64,000 nucleotides of DNA from Lacrimispora sp. 210928-DFI.3.58 (GTDB lineage Bacteria > Bacillota > Clostridia > Lachnospirales > Lachnospiraceae). A program made the translations under genes and the position numbers. Under the pieces are notes generated by a model. The model was not told the origin of the DNA. It made no database searches and was given only the letters and a program-made list of their open reading frames with translations. The stretch is taken from the NCBI RefSeq assembly GCF_020554865.1, contig NZ_JAJCIC010000002.1:124001-188000 (forward strand), written 5' to 3'. This document shows, in pieces, positions 36,460 through 45,077 of this stretch. Position 1 is the first letter of the stretch, and each line of letters begins with the position of its first letter.

Positions 36460-38020
36460 TCATATCACTTCCATAACCAATATATTTGCTCATTGCGATC
36501 AGGGCAGCCGGACCCTTCCCCTCCAGGCGGTAACGGTAACGCTGGCAGCGTTCCGGCACTACTGTAAGAGCCTGCGTCCTATATCCTCTTGCCTTAAACG
36601 TATTCACTTTTTGAAATTCCTTTTGCCCATCGCACTTTATAAATATGTCCACTTCACTTCCCGGTTCCAGCAGGAGGTTAAACAGTATCCTCTTTAAATG
36701 CTTATATTCAACAGATCCCTCCAGCATATCCCCGCTTTCCAGGATCCACTCAATAAGCTCCTCCCGGTTCCCTGCAATTGTGAACAGCTTCCCTTCCGTG
36801 TTAATGCAATACAGCTGCCCTTCCCCATATGCCAGGAAAGCCGCCTGCAGTTCATCCTCCTTGTGCCATACTCCCTTTTCCAGGTCATATACATACAGGC
36901 CCCATGTTCCTGTGCTGTCCTGCAGGGAAGCATAATACTTTCCGTTATACTGCCCGGCCAGGCCTGCTGTAAACCGGAGCCCTGTCAATGCATCAGAAAC
37001 AGACTCCGGGTATGCCCCGTCATAACTGCATATACAGCTTCTTGACACATACAGCAGTGTCTCATTTACCACACAGGCAGTCCTTTCACAGCCCCTGGCG
37101 ATCCCCCTGGAAGGCGAGAGAGTATTTATCTGGAAATTACTAGGTTTATCCCCATAGACCTTATGGATGGTGTCCTCCTTAAAGAAATGCACATACCCCA
37201 TATGCGACAAACAACCTGTAAAATCGCCATCACTTCCCACTGTCACCGCATAGGAGTCCGTGCTGATCCCTTCAAAGGCATTCCAATTAGTGGCATCCCC
37301 CAGCTTACAGCAATATATTTCATGATTCGCGCTGGAACAGCCCCAGATGCGGTTGCTGTTTTCACACACATAATCCATATCCGGCACCTTCCGCTTCACT
37401 TCCAGCCCGGATCCCTGGGTAAAACTGCCCGACAGGTCCCCAATGACTACGATATAATCCGCAGCTATCTCCTGGATAACCGTTGTCTTGTTAAACTCTT
37501 CATTGGAGCAGCCGCTTATCTCAACGCCATCATACTGTGAAAAGCCTGCCCCTATCCCCGTACAGCTTATCTTGACCATGGTGCTTCCTGTAGTCAGCGG
37601 GGCAAACGTTGCGGAGCTATTCTGCTTCCAAGAAGCTTCCATCTGGGTAACTGTATTGTCCACCGTGTTATACATCACCTTGTCCGGGAAAATAATGACA
37701 TAAGCCCCCATTCCCACCATCTTCTTATCCGTGTCTGACAAAGTGATTCCCTCTACCTCATTGCCCTTATAGTACAGCTTTGTGCCATCTGCATATAGCA
37801 AACCATTTTTATAAAAAAGCCCGTGAGGGGCCGCAAGCTCCTTTATTACCGCTCCCCTCTTTTCCCTTGTGCTGATTGCCGGGAAACGGTCAGATGACAT
37901 ATTTCTCATGTCCGAAAATTCGTTCTCCCCAATCACCAATCCCTTATTCAGCCCAGCAAAGGAACCGATCTGGCGCACATCCGCCTTCGGGGCCATGGAC
38001 AACATTGGCAGCCTCGCCAT
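36446..38020 (-). CDS. Nozzle/tail-tubular-like beta-propeller protein
   Basis: The protein has 524 residues from the ATG at 38020 (AGGGTGG upstream); the frame to 38101 overlaps the adaptor gene and lacks a site. The opening, APKADVRQIGSFAGLNKGLV then NEFSDMRNMSSDRFPAIS, is shared by a family of short-tail phage proteins. Repeated beta-strand blades follow (GHYLY-type GLFYKNGLLYADGTKLYYKG, SQYDGVEISG, GKLFTIAGN). Position right after the adaptor gene fits a tail nozzle or stabilising protein. Assignment by resemblance and order. Confidence 0.65.
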   Translation of the reverse strand: MARLPMLSMAPKADVRQIGSFAGLNKGLVIGENEFSDMRNMSSDRFPAISTREKRGAVIKELAAPHGLFYKNGLLYADGTKLYYKGNEVEGITLSDTDKKMVGMGAYVIIFPDKVMYNTVDNTVTQMEASWKQNSSATFAPLTTGSTMVKISCTGIGAGFSQYDGVEISGCSNEEFNKTTVIQEIAADYIVVIGDLSGSFTQGSGLEVKRKVPDMDYVCENSNRIWGCSSANHEIYCCKLGDATNWNAFEGISTDSYAVTVGSDGDFTGCLSHMGYVHFFKEDTIHKVYGDKPSNFQINTLSPSRGIARGCERTACVVNETLLYVSRSCICSYDGAYPESVSDALTGLRFTAGLAGQYNGKYYASLQDSTGTWGLYVYDLEKGVWHKEDELQAAFLAYGEGQLYCINTEGKLFTIAGNREELIEWILESGDMLEGSVEYKHLKRILFNLLLEPGSEVDIFIKCDGQKEFQKVNTFKARGYRTQALTVVPERCQRYRYRLEGKGPAALIAMSKYIGYGSDMNGSI

Positions 38021-38030
38021 ATCAACCACC

Positions 38031-38402
38031 CTAAAACCTTGTAAAAAGGCTCCCTTTCTTTGGAATATGGTTTCTGCGGAACCATGCTGTATATGCTTCA
38101 AACGCAGAATTAAACATAATCACATCATTGTTGTAGCGTTCTGTCTCCTGGTTGCTGAAATCAATTTTTGACAAAAGATAATTGATATAGACATCCTGGA
38201 AACGGTCTGGGATAGTGAGCTCCCGCTCCGCATCCTCCTCATACATCAAAGGCTCAAACGTGATATCAAGCCCCTCTGCCCGGTTAATTACCTCCTCCAC
38301 TACCTGCCCCTCAATCTCATTCAGCCATCCGACCATAATATCTGTATCATACTGCTGCCCGCGCAGCCGGATAATCCGCTCAACCATTTCACCCAATGTC
38401 AT
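38031..38402 (-). CDS. Head-tail adaptor protein (gp11/gp6-like)
   Basis: This 123-residue helical protein has the opening MTLGEMVERIIRLRGQQYDTD, the central FEPLMYEEDAERELTIPDRF and the YNNDVIMFNSAFEAYTAWFRR helix typical of short-tail adaptor/connector proteins that ring below the portal. It overlaps the next gene's leader and is followed closely by the nozzle-like protein. Confidence 0.75.
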   Translation of the reverse strand: MTLGEMVERIIRLRGQQYDTDIMVGWLNEIEGQVVEEVINRAEGLDITFEPLMYEEDAERELTIPDRFQDVYINYLLSKIDFSNQETERYNNDVIMFNSAFEAYTAWFRRNHIPKKGSLFTRF

Positions 38403-38463
38403 ACCTCATACCTCCGATTTCAAGAAAAGCCCAGGGTATTCCCGGGCTAAACCTCATGATATC

Positions 38464-38928
38464 TTATACAATTCCATGCCAGGCCGTCTGCAGAAGGAAT
38501 CCTAACAGCTCCCAGATCTTATCCTTTATCTTCCCCATACAGATTTCCTTCCCCATGTCAACAGAATAATTTTTCGGATCTACACAAGAACTAGATTCCA
38601 CAATTACAAATCCATTGCGCAGCACACAGCGTACTACTGTAGTCCGGTCACCCATGGTCTGCGTATCAATGCAGGAGATAAAATCATCTACCATTTTAGG
38701 GCCGATGCTGACACCAGATGGGAGGGCCTTGTTATCATCCACGGACAGATAAGCAGCATCAAATATATGCTTCGGTGACCAACTGACATATCCATCTGGA
38801 TACTTAACCAAATATCCTGTATCTTCTGGATTTTCATTATCTGGGATTTTCCATCCACGGTAATCATTATAAGCGCCTCTTGTCATAGGCTCTGCCTCAA
38901 TCAGTTTGCATCCAATATATTTTTCCAT
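38464..38928 (-). CDS. Phage Gp49-family protein (N4 Gp49/Sf6 Gp66)
   Basis: This 154-residue protein carries the Gp49 signature in its second half: a NGFVIVESSSCVDPKNYSVD segment, then GKEICMGKIKDKIWELLGFLLQ. Its first half (AEPMTRGAYNDYRGWKIPDN, GYLVKYPDGYVSWSPKHIFD) is a domain often joined to Gp49 in gut phages. Function is unknown; it is thought to be a small structural or accessory protein. Ribosome site AAGGGGAA. Confidence 0.8.
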   Translation of the reverse strand: MEKYIGCKLIEAEPMTRGAYNDYRGWKIPDNENPEDTGYLVKYPDGYVSWSPKHIFDAAYLSVDDNKALPSGVSIGPKMVDDFISCIDTQTMGDRTTVVRCVLRNGFVIVESSSCVDPKNYSVDMGKEICMGKIKDKIWELLGFLLQTAWHGIV

Positions 38929-38966
38929 TGTTCCCCTTTCTTCGGTTTTCCCGGTGCGACTACAGA

Positions 38967-39518
38967 TTAATCGTTCCTGCCGCCCTGACCCTGCGGCCGG
39001 GAGATAGCCGGATCACCGCCTTCCTCCGCTGGCTTATCTCCATTTTCATAATCACCTTTGTCAATTTTGTCTTTCAGGACAGCAATATACTGGATCAGCC
39101 ATTCGGGCACATCCGCTCCCATCCTCCCGGCATTTTCAATAATAGAAAGAAGTTCATTGAGCAAATACCAAACAGCTACCAGCAGTCCAAAAAATGCACT
39201 TGTAGGCACTGATACACCCAATTTGCCAGATACTGCAAATATGACGTAATCCAACACCATTGCTGCCGCGATCACACACATATACCCGACCTTTTTAATA
39301 ATACCCTTAGCGCCTTTTTTGCTGCTCCATCCGTAATTTGAATCGCCCGGATGATCCAATGCCTCTGCCTTGCTGGCAAGCATCCCTGTAACATAATCAA
39401 TCGCCATCATTCCCAGTAACACACACAGCACCGGGAACAGTATCCCCAGCCTGTCACTTAGCCAGGCAGTAACCGCTGCTACAGCTCCCTGCAGCAGATA
39501 TGCATATTCTTTCTTCAT
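38967..39518 (-). CDS. Phage holin (toxin-secretion/lysis holin family)
   Basis: This 183-residue membrane protein has three to four helices, with the family motif GMMAIDYVTGMLASK followed by SSKKGAKGIIKKVGYM, then a charged C-terminal tail ending QGQGGRND. It would open the membrane to release the endolysin. Start at 39518 follows AGGAG; the longer frame to 39626 reads through the CD1375-like gene in another phase. Confidence 0.88.
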   Translation of the reverse strand: MKKEYAYLLQGAVAAVTAWLSDRLGILFPVLCVLLGMMAIDYVTGMLASKAEALDHPGDSNYGWSSKKGAKGIIKKVGYMCVIAAAMVLDYVIFAVSGKLGVSVPTSAFFGLLVAVWYLLNELLSIIENAGRMGADVPEWLIQYIAVLKDKIDKGDYENGDKPAEEGGDPAISRPQGQGGRND

Positions 39519-39531
39519 TTTCTCATCACTC

Positions 39532-39639
39532 CTATGGGTTCTGTTCCATCCACAACGCAGTCTTTGTCCGCCAGAGTTTTGGCACATCCTCCAGCACCAT
39601 AGAGCCCTCTTTAATCTGCATTCCATAGAATCTTGCCAT
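39532..39639 (-). CDS. CD1375-like small phage protein (35 aa)
   Basis: This 35-residue protein, MARFYGMQIKEGSMVLEDVP followed by KLWRTKTALWMEQNP, resembles the short CD1375-like proteins that clostridial phages encode beside the holin. Its ATG overlaps the stop of the preceding gene (TAATG). Function unknown. Confidence 0.7.
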   Translation of the reverse strand: MARFYGMQIKEGSMVLEDVPKLWRTKTALWMEQNP

Positions 39640-40040
39640 TACTCCGCTTCTCCTTCCGTTTGTTCTGCCATCAGACTTGTTATTTCCCCCAGATCATTCA
39701 AAGCACCAGTATGTATCTCCAGCACTTCATCTACCGCCTCCATATGCTCTGTAAGCTTTTCCACCTCTGTTTTTTCACGGAGCCTGTAAGTTGTCCGCAC
39801 AGAACCATCTGAGGCCATCACAGAGGTTTCTGACACCAGTACAAGATCCGCATAGTTTCCTGTCACCATACCAGAACTGTTCTTGACCTGCACCTCCTCA
39901 AGATTTTCCGGAGTGAATTTTTTCCATATTTCAACCATCCCATCCCGATCCTGTGCCGATACCTGGATAGCAGACAAGCTTGCAGCCTGCTCCATTTCTA
40001 TACTTGTACCATCCTTTAAAATCAGTGCAGCTTTTTCCAT
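39639..40040 (-). CDS. Phage protein of the lysis region, unknown function
   Basis: This 133-residue protein opens with KAALILKDGTSIEMEQAASL and has two beta-rich halves joined by KNSSGMVTGNYADLVLVSE, then a helical heptad-like end (EHMEAVDEVLEIHTGALNDL). Genes of this type sit between the fibre and holin in related prophages. Function unknown; translationally coupled to the CD1375-like gene. Confidence 0.7.
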   Translation of the reverse strand: MEKAALILKDGTSIEMEQAASLSAIQVSAQDRDGMVEIWKKFTPENLEEVQVKNSSGMVTGNYADLVLVSETSVMASDGSVRTTYRLREKTEVEKLTEHMEAVDEVLEIHTGALNDLGEITSLMAEQTEGEAE

Positions 40041-40054
40041 CGTCCTTCCTCCTT

Positions 40055-40801
40055 TTACTCTACGTCATCCGGATCCTGTACTTCCCAGATCTCCCAGGCG
40101 CCTTTTCTGTCATCCCTCTCGTGCCAGCAGGCTCCCTCTAACGATCCATTCGGAGTATTGTCCAGGAAATACCAGTCTCCACTTCCGTCATCCGGATCAC
40201 AGATTGTACCATTCCAACGATGCCAGCCTGTCATCATATAGCCATCACGGTTAAACAGATAATAATGCTTGTTGATCACATGCCATGCATTTACGGGATA
40301 ACTGCCGTCTGCCCGGCAGTACCAATATCCGTAACCATCCTTTACCCAGCCATACGGCCCCGCTGTCCAAGTTTTCATAAATTCTTGCGGAGTACTATAC
40401 AATTTCTTAATCCCCGCCGTTGTACTTCCCCAATCCGGCAGCTGGAAATGAGGTTTATCCACAATGCTTGTCCAGTTTCCGCCCCATTCCAATCCCAAAG
40501 AAACTCCAATGGCACCGACACGTTCAAAGAACTGCCCTGACTCATTGTAAGTGCCTTTCCCATCATTTCTGAAAAAGTCAAACGCTGTTCCCCATTGATG
40601 AAAAGAGCTGTAACTGCTTCCCCTTGCATTCGTCACAATTGCACCTGGAGCAGTCCTGCCCTGGGCATACAGTGCGTCCTGCTCTTCCACTGTCCGCAAT
40701 GTTTCCCCTATTTTGATAACCAAGCCTTCTTTCTGGCACTCTTCTACTAACCGTGCGGCCAGAATCTGCAGGCGGGGATGACACAAACTTATATCTCTCA
40801 T
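40055..40801 (-). CDS. Endolysin: M15-type D,D/L-Ala-D-Glu peptidase with cell-wall-binding repeats
   Basis: This 248-residue protein has an N-terminal peptidase M15 domain (about 1-130). Zinc ligands His and Asp are in SSFHQWGTAFDF and the second His is in VDKPHFQL. The C-terminal part (about 140-230) has choline-binding-like repeats (YGYWYCRADGSYPVNAW, YYLFNRDGYMMTGWHRWNG, DWYFLDNTPNGSLEGACW). It would cut peptidoglycan peptide stems at the end of infection. Its start is 45 bases from the invertible tail segment. Confidence 0.9.
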   Translation of the reverse strand: MRDISLCHPRLQILAARLVEECQKEGLVIKIGETLRTVEEQDALYAQGRTAPGAIVTNARGSSYSSFHQWGTAFDFFRNDGKGTYNESGQFFERVGAIGVSLGLEWGGNWTSIVDKPHFQLPDWGSTTAGIKKLYSTPQEFMKTWTAGPYGWVKDGYGYWYCRADGSYPVNAWHVINKHYYLFNRDGYMMTGWHRWNGTICDPDDGSGDWYFLDNTPNGSLEGACWHERDDRKGAWEIWEVQDPDDVE

Positions 40802-40845
40802 TTTTACGCCTCTTTTCTATGAATAGGTCTATATTTTTAATACGC

Positions 40846-41165
40846 TAAATAACAATTCAAAAGGCTGGATCTTTTTAAATGAGGTCACTGGCAAAGAAAA
40901 AGTGTACTTTCCAGATGATTTTAATGAAATCTTAGTTAGTGTAGTTTTAAGTGCCAATAGTACCATCCGCTATTCAATTCTTTTTCCGAAAGATGAACTT
41001 TCCGCTGACGAGGAGCGAAATTTTAGGTCTGGTTCGTATGCAAGCGCTCAATCATACGCCCAAGTTGTCGTAATGGCAACCAGTAGCTATATATATTTAA
41101 GCAATTATATAAATACTGGCTCCAATGCTACTACAGACTCAAAAATAAGAGTGTATTATCGATAG
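40846..41165 (+). CDS. Alternative tail-fibre tip cassette, inverted (currently silent)
   Basis: Read rightward from the 13-bp site, this frame is in the same phase as the active gene (LNNNS) and runs 105 codons to a TAG: LNNNSKGWIFLNEVTGKEKV, then DDFNEILVSVVLSANST and SSYIYLSNYINTGSN. It has no start codon or ribosome site of its own and faces the active tail-fibre gene. Its length (105 versus 104 residues) and its strand pattern mirror the active tip. Inversion of 40846-41509 would join it in frame to the fibre shaft. Confidence 0.75.
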
Positions 41166-41509
41166 TAATGGCAAGTTCTTCATCTGAGTAGATTACTTAA
41201 TGCCGAATAATACAGCGCTCCCTGCACCTGTGTTTGCCAATCTGACAGATGTATCGTTTATATATATAGAAAACGCTAATTTATTTGTGCCACCGTCGTC
41301 CCATCTGGCCTGGATGTTAGAGGTTTTAAATATAGATATCGGAACTTCTGTAGTTGCAAGAATCTGACCAATATTTGCCTCTTCTGTCCCTGAACAGCTG
41401 CATAATGCTACCCTCGTATAATTGGTAAGAGTGTCTTTGAGCGTATACGGATTACTGTTGCCCGTTGCTAATCCTATCAGTGTCCACTCTTCTGAAGAAT
41501 TGTTATTTA
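40846..41509. other. Invertible DNA segment bounded by 13-bp inverted repeats
   Basis: TAAATAACAATTC at 40846-40858 (plus strand) and the same 13-mer on the minus strand at 41497-41509. Between them are two convergent tip-coding frames whose stop codons lie 27 bases apart. Both repeats fall on the same codons, so either orientation yields an intact fibre gene. Confidence 0.75.
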
Positions 41510-42665
41510 ATGCAACAACAGCCTCTGCAAGATTAGCGGCTGAATTCGGCAGTTGGGATGTATCACCGATCATATCCGCTAATGTCTTCCCAAAAGCCGC
41601 ATCAAGAAAATATTTCCCCGCTTCCGTAGTCAGGCCATTATTAATTAATAATGCCCTCATCTCTCCCAGCGTCACCAACCCCATGAGGGCTGCCTTCACT
41701 TTTGACAGAAGTTCTGGAAGTTTTATTCCTGTCTTCAATCCTGTAATAGCTGTTCTTGCATCCGGGACCTCTGCGGCTTCCGCAGAATAGTCATCCCACG
41801 CTGGGGCCGCCACAGCATTCAATAAAGACTGAACATCACTCTTTGCACCAGCTTCTCCTAAAACTCCACTTATGTCAACAGCCGATACACTAACAGCCTT
41901 TCCATCAAAGCTTGATTTCTCCGCCTCCTCTTTTGCCTTTTCGTAATAGAATTTTGCGCAGTCTGTATCCTCTCCTTCGCGGACGCCTGTGCCACCCCTG
42001 GCATATGATTCAGCAAGCTTATTGGAATGATCCGCTGACTCAGCTGAAGAAGCTGCATTACTGGCATTCTTTTCAGCATTCGTTGCAGCTTTTTCTGCAT
42101 CATCCAATGTTTTTCTAGCTAATGTAATGGCTGATTCTGCCAGTTCCTGCCAATAAGCCTCATTATTCAGCCTTTTTCTTTCGTTTTCTCTCCTCTCTTC
42201 TTCTGCTCTGTTACGCTCATCTTCGTTTTGATCCAGAGCATTGATTTTTTCATCAATCCTTTGTTCCAATTGCTCCATCTCTGTAAGATTTTTTTCGCTT
42301 GTCTCCCCTGAAGCAGTCTTCTCTACGTATAGAGCTCCTTTATTTGTTGCCCATTTGATAGTTCCATTTTCATCATATCCTCGAATGGATACCCATACTG
42401 TCCCTGCAATTGAAACACAGGATCTGGGGATTTCCCAGATCAAAAGTATGTATTCTTCCTGTACTTCTTTTTCAACCATACAGGTATCCATTACATCATT
42501 CCCATACTCTAAATCCAGTCTAAAACTCAGGTGGGAGATATCAATACCTCTTGCCATAACACGGTCAATGCGAATATACCTCACCTCGGAATTATTATCA
42601 TATGTTGTTCCTATCTGCCGCTCTGATACCGGGATGATAAGATTCCTTCCTCTGACCATTATCAT
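41193..42665 (-). CDS. Tail fibre / receptor-binding protein with switchable C-terminal tip
   Basis: This 490-residue protein has an N-terminal beta-rich attachment domain (about 1-110, BppU-like), a long coiled coil (~125-235, with repeats such as AEKAATNAEKNASNAASSAES), a shaft (~240-385) and a C-terminal tip (387-490) beginning at LNNNS (Leu 386). The 13-bp inverted repeat sits exactly on the shaft/tip boundary. Two other tip cassettes with the same boundary are stored elsewhere. It would recognise the host surface. GGAGGAGG lies upstream of the ATG at 42665. Confidence 0.85.
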   Translation of the reverse strand: MIMVRGRNLIIPVSERQIGTTYDNNSEVRYIRIDRVMARGIDISHLSFRLDLEYGNDVMDTCMVEKEVQEEYILLIWEIPRSCVSIAGTVWVSIRGYDENGTIKWATNKGALYVEKTASGETSEKNLTEMEQLEQRIDEKINALDQNEDERNRAEEERRENERKRLNNEAYWQELAESAITLARKTLDDAEKAATNAEKNASNAASSAESADHSNKLAESYARGGTGVREGEDTDCAKFYYEKAKEEAEKSSFDGKAVSVSAVDISGVLGEAGAKSDVQSLLNAVAAPAWDDYSAEAAEVPDARTAITGLKTGIKLPELLSKVKAALMGLVTLGEMRALLINNGLTTEAGKYFLDAAFGKTLADMIGDTSQLPNSAANLAEAVVALNNNSSEEWTLIGLATGNSNPYTLKDTLTNYTRVALCSCSGTEEANIGQILATTEVPISIFKTSNIQARWDDGGTNKLAFSIYINDTSVRLANTGAGSAVLFGIK

Positions 42666-42693
42666 GTCTCTTTCCTCCTCCCTGCGCCCTTTG

Positions 42694-42987
42694 TCAATTT
42701 TCCTTTATTTCCTGCTCCTTAAGCTTCTCCATGACCTGGATCGCATAATCGTTCTGGGCTGCGGAGTTTTTCAACACCTCAACTACCGCCTCCGGCATAT
42801 CGACCACAACTCCCCGCTTGATAAGGTAACTCTTCCCGTTGACCCCTACAAACACATCCGCCCGGTCCAGTTCATTCCTGCCCTTCGGAATCATGAAGCT
42901 TACCATTTTCTCCCTCTGCACACCTGATGCTCCCGCATTCTCCATCTGTACACCCGATGCCTCCGTATTCTTTTCCTCGTTCTTCAT
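42694..42987 (-). CDS. Small phage head-region protein (97 aa)
   Basis: This 97-residue protein starts with a short duplicated stretch (EASGVQMENAGASGVQREKM), then a compact domain VSFMIPKGRNELDRADVFVG ending in a Lys/Glu helix. It lies between the capsid gene and the tail fibre gene. Related small proteins often sit after N4-gp56 capsid genes; function unknown. Confidence 0.65.
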   Translation of the reverse strand: MKNEEKNTEASGVQMENAGASGVQREKMVSFMIPKGRNELDRADVFVGVNGKSYLIKRGVVVDMPEAVVEVLKNSAAQNDYAIQVMEKLKEQEIKEN

Positions 42988-42998
42988 CTTTACCTCCC

Positions 42999-43988
42999 CT
43001 AGTTCTCCACATGATCATTAAAGCTGGATGCTGTCTCAATCCGGACCATATACTGCTGGGACAAGATTTCTGTCACCTTCAATGCCTTCCATCCTACCGT
43101 TGCTCTCTGGTTCAGCGGATCCGCCGTGCCGGAAGATCCCAGCTGCTTAATGATCGTTTCCAGTCCTCCGCCTTCAACCTTTGTTGTCGCATAAGCATTG
43201 GCAGCAATAATCAATGTCGAATACACATCGATTCCGGACGCGCCAGCCTTTGCAAAGATCTTCGCCTCGGTTGTCTCCGCAAACCTTACGCCCTCAATCT
43301 CGCCAATTTCTCCCTGGTAGATCCTCTCCGGGTTCTTATATTTCACAACCTCCACGAATTTATCATCTTCCGTCAGGTCAAAGGAGCAATCCGGGTTAAT
43401 GATCCCGTAATAATACCCGTTAATCCGCTTTGCGTTCTGCTTTTTCAGGAATCTTACCGCCATCTTGACCGCTCTCACTGTAAGCTTCATGTCAGCAGTA
43501 ATGGCTGACCTGCTTGTTACCTGGCCCTCTGCATACTGCACATTTGTACCGCTGTTCATCACTTCCCTGGAAATGGTATCAAGAGTTCTCCCCGCCTGGT
43601 CTCCAATCAGCTCACTCGCCTCAACAATATTGTTGTCAATGGCCGTTAAGATCAGCATATCCGATAATGCAATAAAACCGCCGTACTGCTGCACCGTTGC
43701 CTCAATCTTTGTTACATTCATTGCCTGCCCGTCCGGAGTCACGCCCTCTGTTAATGGGGTAGTTGCTTTCGGCAGCTCATCATATTTGCGGAACTCAATC
43801 GTTTTTCCGCCATTCCTGGGAATATCCCTGGTCTGCGCCCACTGGTCATGAATAAGCAACGGCTTTGCATTCTCAATCAGGTTACGGTCATAGAAGGTTT
43901 TCATCTCAACCGTCATGCCATCTGCTGTTGTAACGTTAGCTGGAGCCCCTTCAAATAACCTCAAATTCAATAATATTAATTTTTTCAC
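42999..43988 (-). CDS. Major capsid protein, N4-gp56 family
   Basis: This 329-residue protein starts at GTG 43988 behind GAGGAG; a longer ATG frame overlaps the scaffold end. Landmarks of the N4-gp56 family: KTFYDRNLIENAKPLLIHDQ, NGGKTIEFRKYDELPKATTP, LSDMLILTAIDNNIV and GDQAGRTLDTISREVMNSGT. The N-terminus reads MKKLILLNLRLFEGAP, which resembles the Prp cleavage motif of Gram-positive phage head proteins. It forms the icosahedral shell. Confidence 0.93.
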   Translation of the reverse strand: MKKLILLNLRLFEGAPANVTTADGMTVEMKTFYDRNLIENAKPLLIHDQWAQTRDIPRNGGKTIEFRKYDELPKATTPLTEGVTPDGQAMNVTKIEATVQQYGGFIALSDMLILTAIDNNIVEASELIGDQAGRTLDTISREVMNSGTNVQYAEGQVTSRSAITADMKLTVRAVKMAVRFLKKQNAKRINGYYYGIINPDCSFDLTEDDKFVEVVKYKNPERIYQGEIGEIEGVRFAETTEAKIFAKAGASGIDVYSTLIIAANAYATTKVEGGGLETIIKQLGSSGTADPLNQRATVGWKALKVTEILSQQYMVRIETASSFNDHVEN

Positions 43989-44004
43989 TCTTACTCCTCT
44001 CCGG

Positions 44005-44934
44005 TCAAAGGGTGACAACCTCTCCCCTCTTAACCCTGTCAACTAATTTCCTAAATTCCTCTTTCGATAATTCCATGACATTAATTTTTGCGCTGTTTGC
44101 CGCCCCTGTCCCTACGCCGTTTTCGGCCGGGCGTCCCTGGCCGGAACGGATATTGTCGGCCACTTTCTTTTTCGTGTCCTGTGCCGTCTGGGCCGCTATG
44201 CCTCTGGCAAGCTCCTCAAAGTGGCATGCCCTGTATGCTGCCTCCACCTCCAGTCCTGCCCCCAGCAAGCGCACAAACTGGGGATTGTTAAGCTCTATCT
44301 CCATGTCAAACTGGGGATACCTCTGGCGGCACGCCTCTGCCTCCCGGTCCCATCTGGCATAGGTCTCTTCCCTTTGGCGGTTCTGCTCTGCCCTCCTGGC
44401 GGCCTCCACCAGCTGCTTATGCTCTGACTCATACTTCTGCATCTTCTTGTACTGGTCTACAGACATATTTTCCTTCAAGGCAGCCTCTTCCCAGAAAGAA
44501 TTATCCTTGTCCAGGGCGTCCATGATGGCCTGGACGTCTGTCCCCTCCACGCCATACTTAGAAGACAACATATTCAGCAATGGGTCATAGGAATCCAGTT
44601 GTTTCCTTAACTGCTCATTTTCCTTGTACCTGCGGTTTACTACCTTCTGCACGTCCTGGCTGTACAGATCCTTGAAATCCTCCTTAAAACGGCTGTACTG
44701 TGCTTTCCTTTCCTCCTCTGTCGGTTCAGCGGAGCCCTTCTGTGTTCCAGCTTCTGGTTCTCCTTCACCGCCAGCCGTTCCCTGCTGGGGCTGCGGGGCC
44801 GTTCCCTGTGATGCGGCGCTTCCCGGAGCGCTCTGCCCTCCTGGCAGCCCTCCCGCCATTCCTGCAGCAGACACTGCGCTTCCTGCTCCGCCTTCACCTT
44901 CAAAAAGCCTAAGATTTAACCATATTCTTTTCAT
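44005..44934 (-). CDS. Capsid scaffold protein
   Basis: This 309-residue protein from ATG 44934 (AAGGAAA upstream) starts MKRIWLNLRLFEGEGGAG, then has a Gly/Ala/Pro/Gln-rich stretch, a highly charged helical middle (KAQYSRFKEDFKDLYSQDVQ, RRAEQNRQREETYARWDREA) and a C-terminal capsid-binding-type helix (SKEEFRKLVDRVKRGEVVTL). That is the plan of phage scaffolds. Located directly before the capsid gene and after the Prp protease gene, which is the expected order for scaffold processing. Confidence 0.85.
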   Translation of the reverse strand: MKRIWLNLRLFEGEGGAGSAVSAAGMAGGLPGGQSAPGSAASQGTAPQPQQGTAGGEGEPEAGTQKGSAEPTEEERKAQYSRFKEDFKDLYSQDVQKVVNRRYKENEQLRKQLDSYDPLLNMLSSKYGVEGTDVQAIMDALDKDNSFWEEAALKENMSVDQYKKMQKYESEHKQLVEAARRAEQNRQREETYARWDREAEACRQRYPQFDMEIELNNPQFVRLLGAGLEVEAAYRACHFEELARGIAAQTAQDTKKKVADNIRSGQGRPAENGVGTGAANSAKINVMELSKEEFRKLVDRVKRGEVVTL

Positions 44935-44950
44935 ATTCCGCTTTCCTTTC

Positions 44951-45056
44951 TGCACGGTCTCTCCCGAGTGTCTTACTACACGGTCTTTCCCGAGTGTCAT
45001 GTTGCACGGTCTCTCCCGAGTGTCTTATTACACGGTCTCTCCCGAGTGTCTTATCC
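44951..45056 (-). repeat. Four tandem 26-bp repeats upstream of the scaffold gene
   Basis: Four copies with exact 26-bp period start at 44953, 44979, 45005 and 45031. The conserved 20 bases (plus strand) begin CACGGTCTCTCCCGAGTG; only copy 2 has one change. Six variable bases separate them. There are no unique spacers of CRISPR length. On the minus strand each copy can fold as CGG-GAGAGA-CCG. They could be iterons, RNA-binding sites in the scaffold leader or a phage packaging/replication signal. Confidence 0.85.
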
Positions 45057-45077
45057 CATGTTAGCACATCCGCAGCG

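Noticed and set aside
40846..41509. Diversity-generating retroelement (variable tail tip)
   Set aside because: No reverse transcriptase and no template/variable repeat pair are present; the alternative tips are whole cassettes joined at short inverted sites.
44951..45056. CRISPR array
   Set aside because: The four repeats have only six bases between the conserved parts, no unique spacers of 30+ bases, and no cas genes are near.
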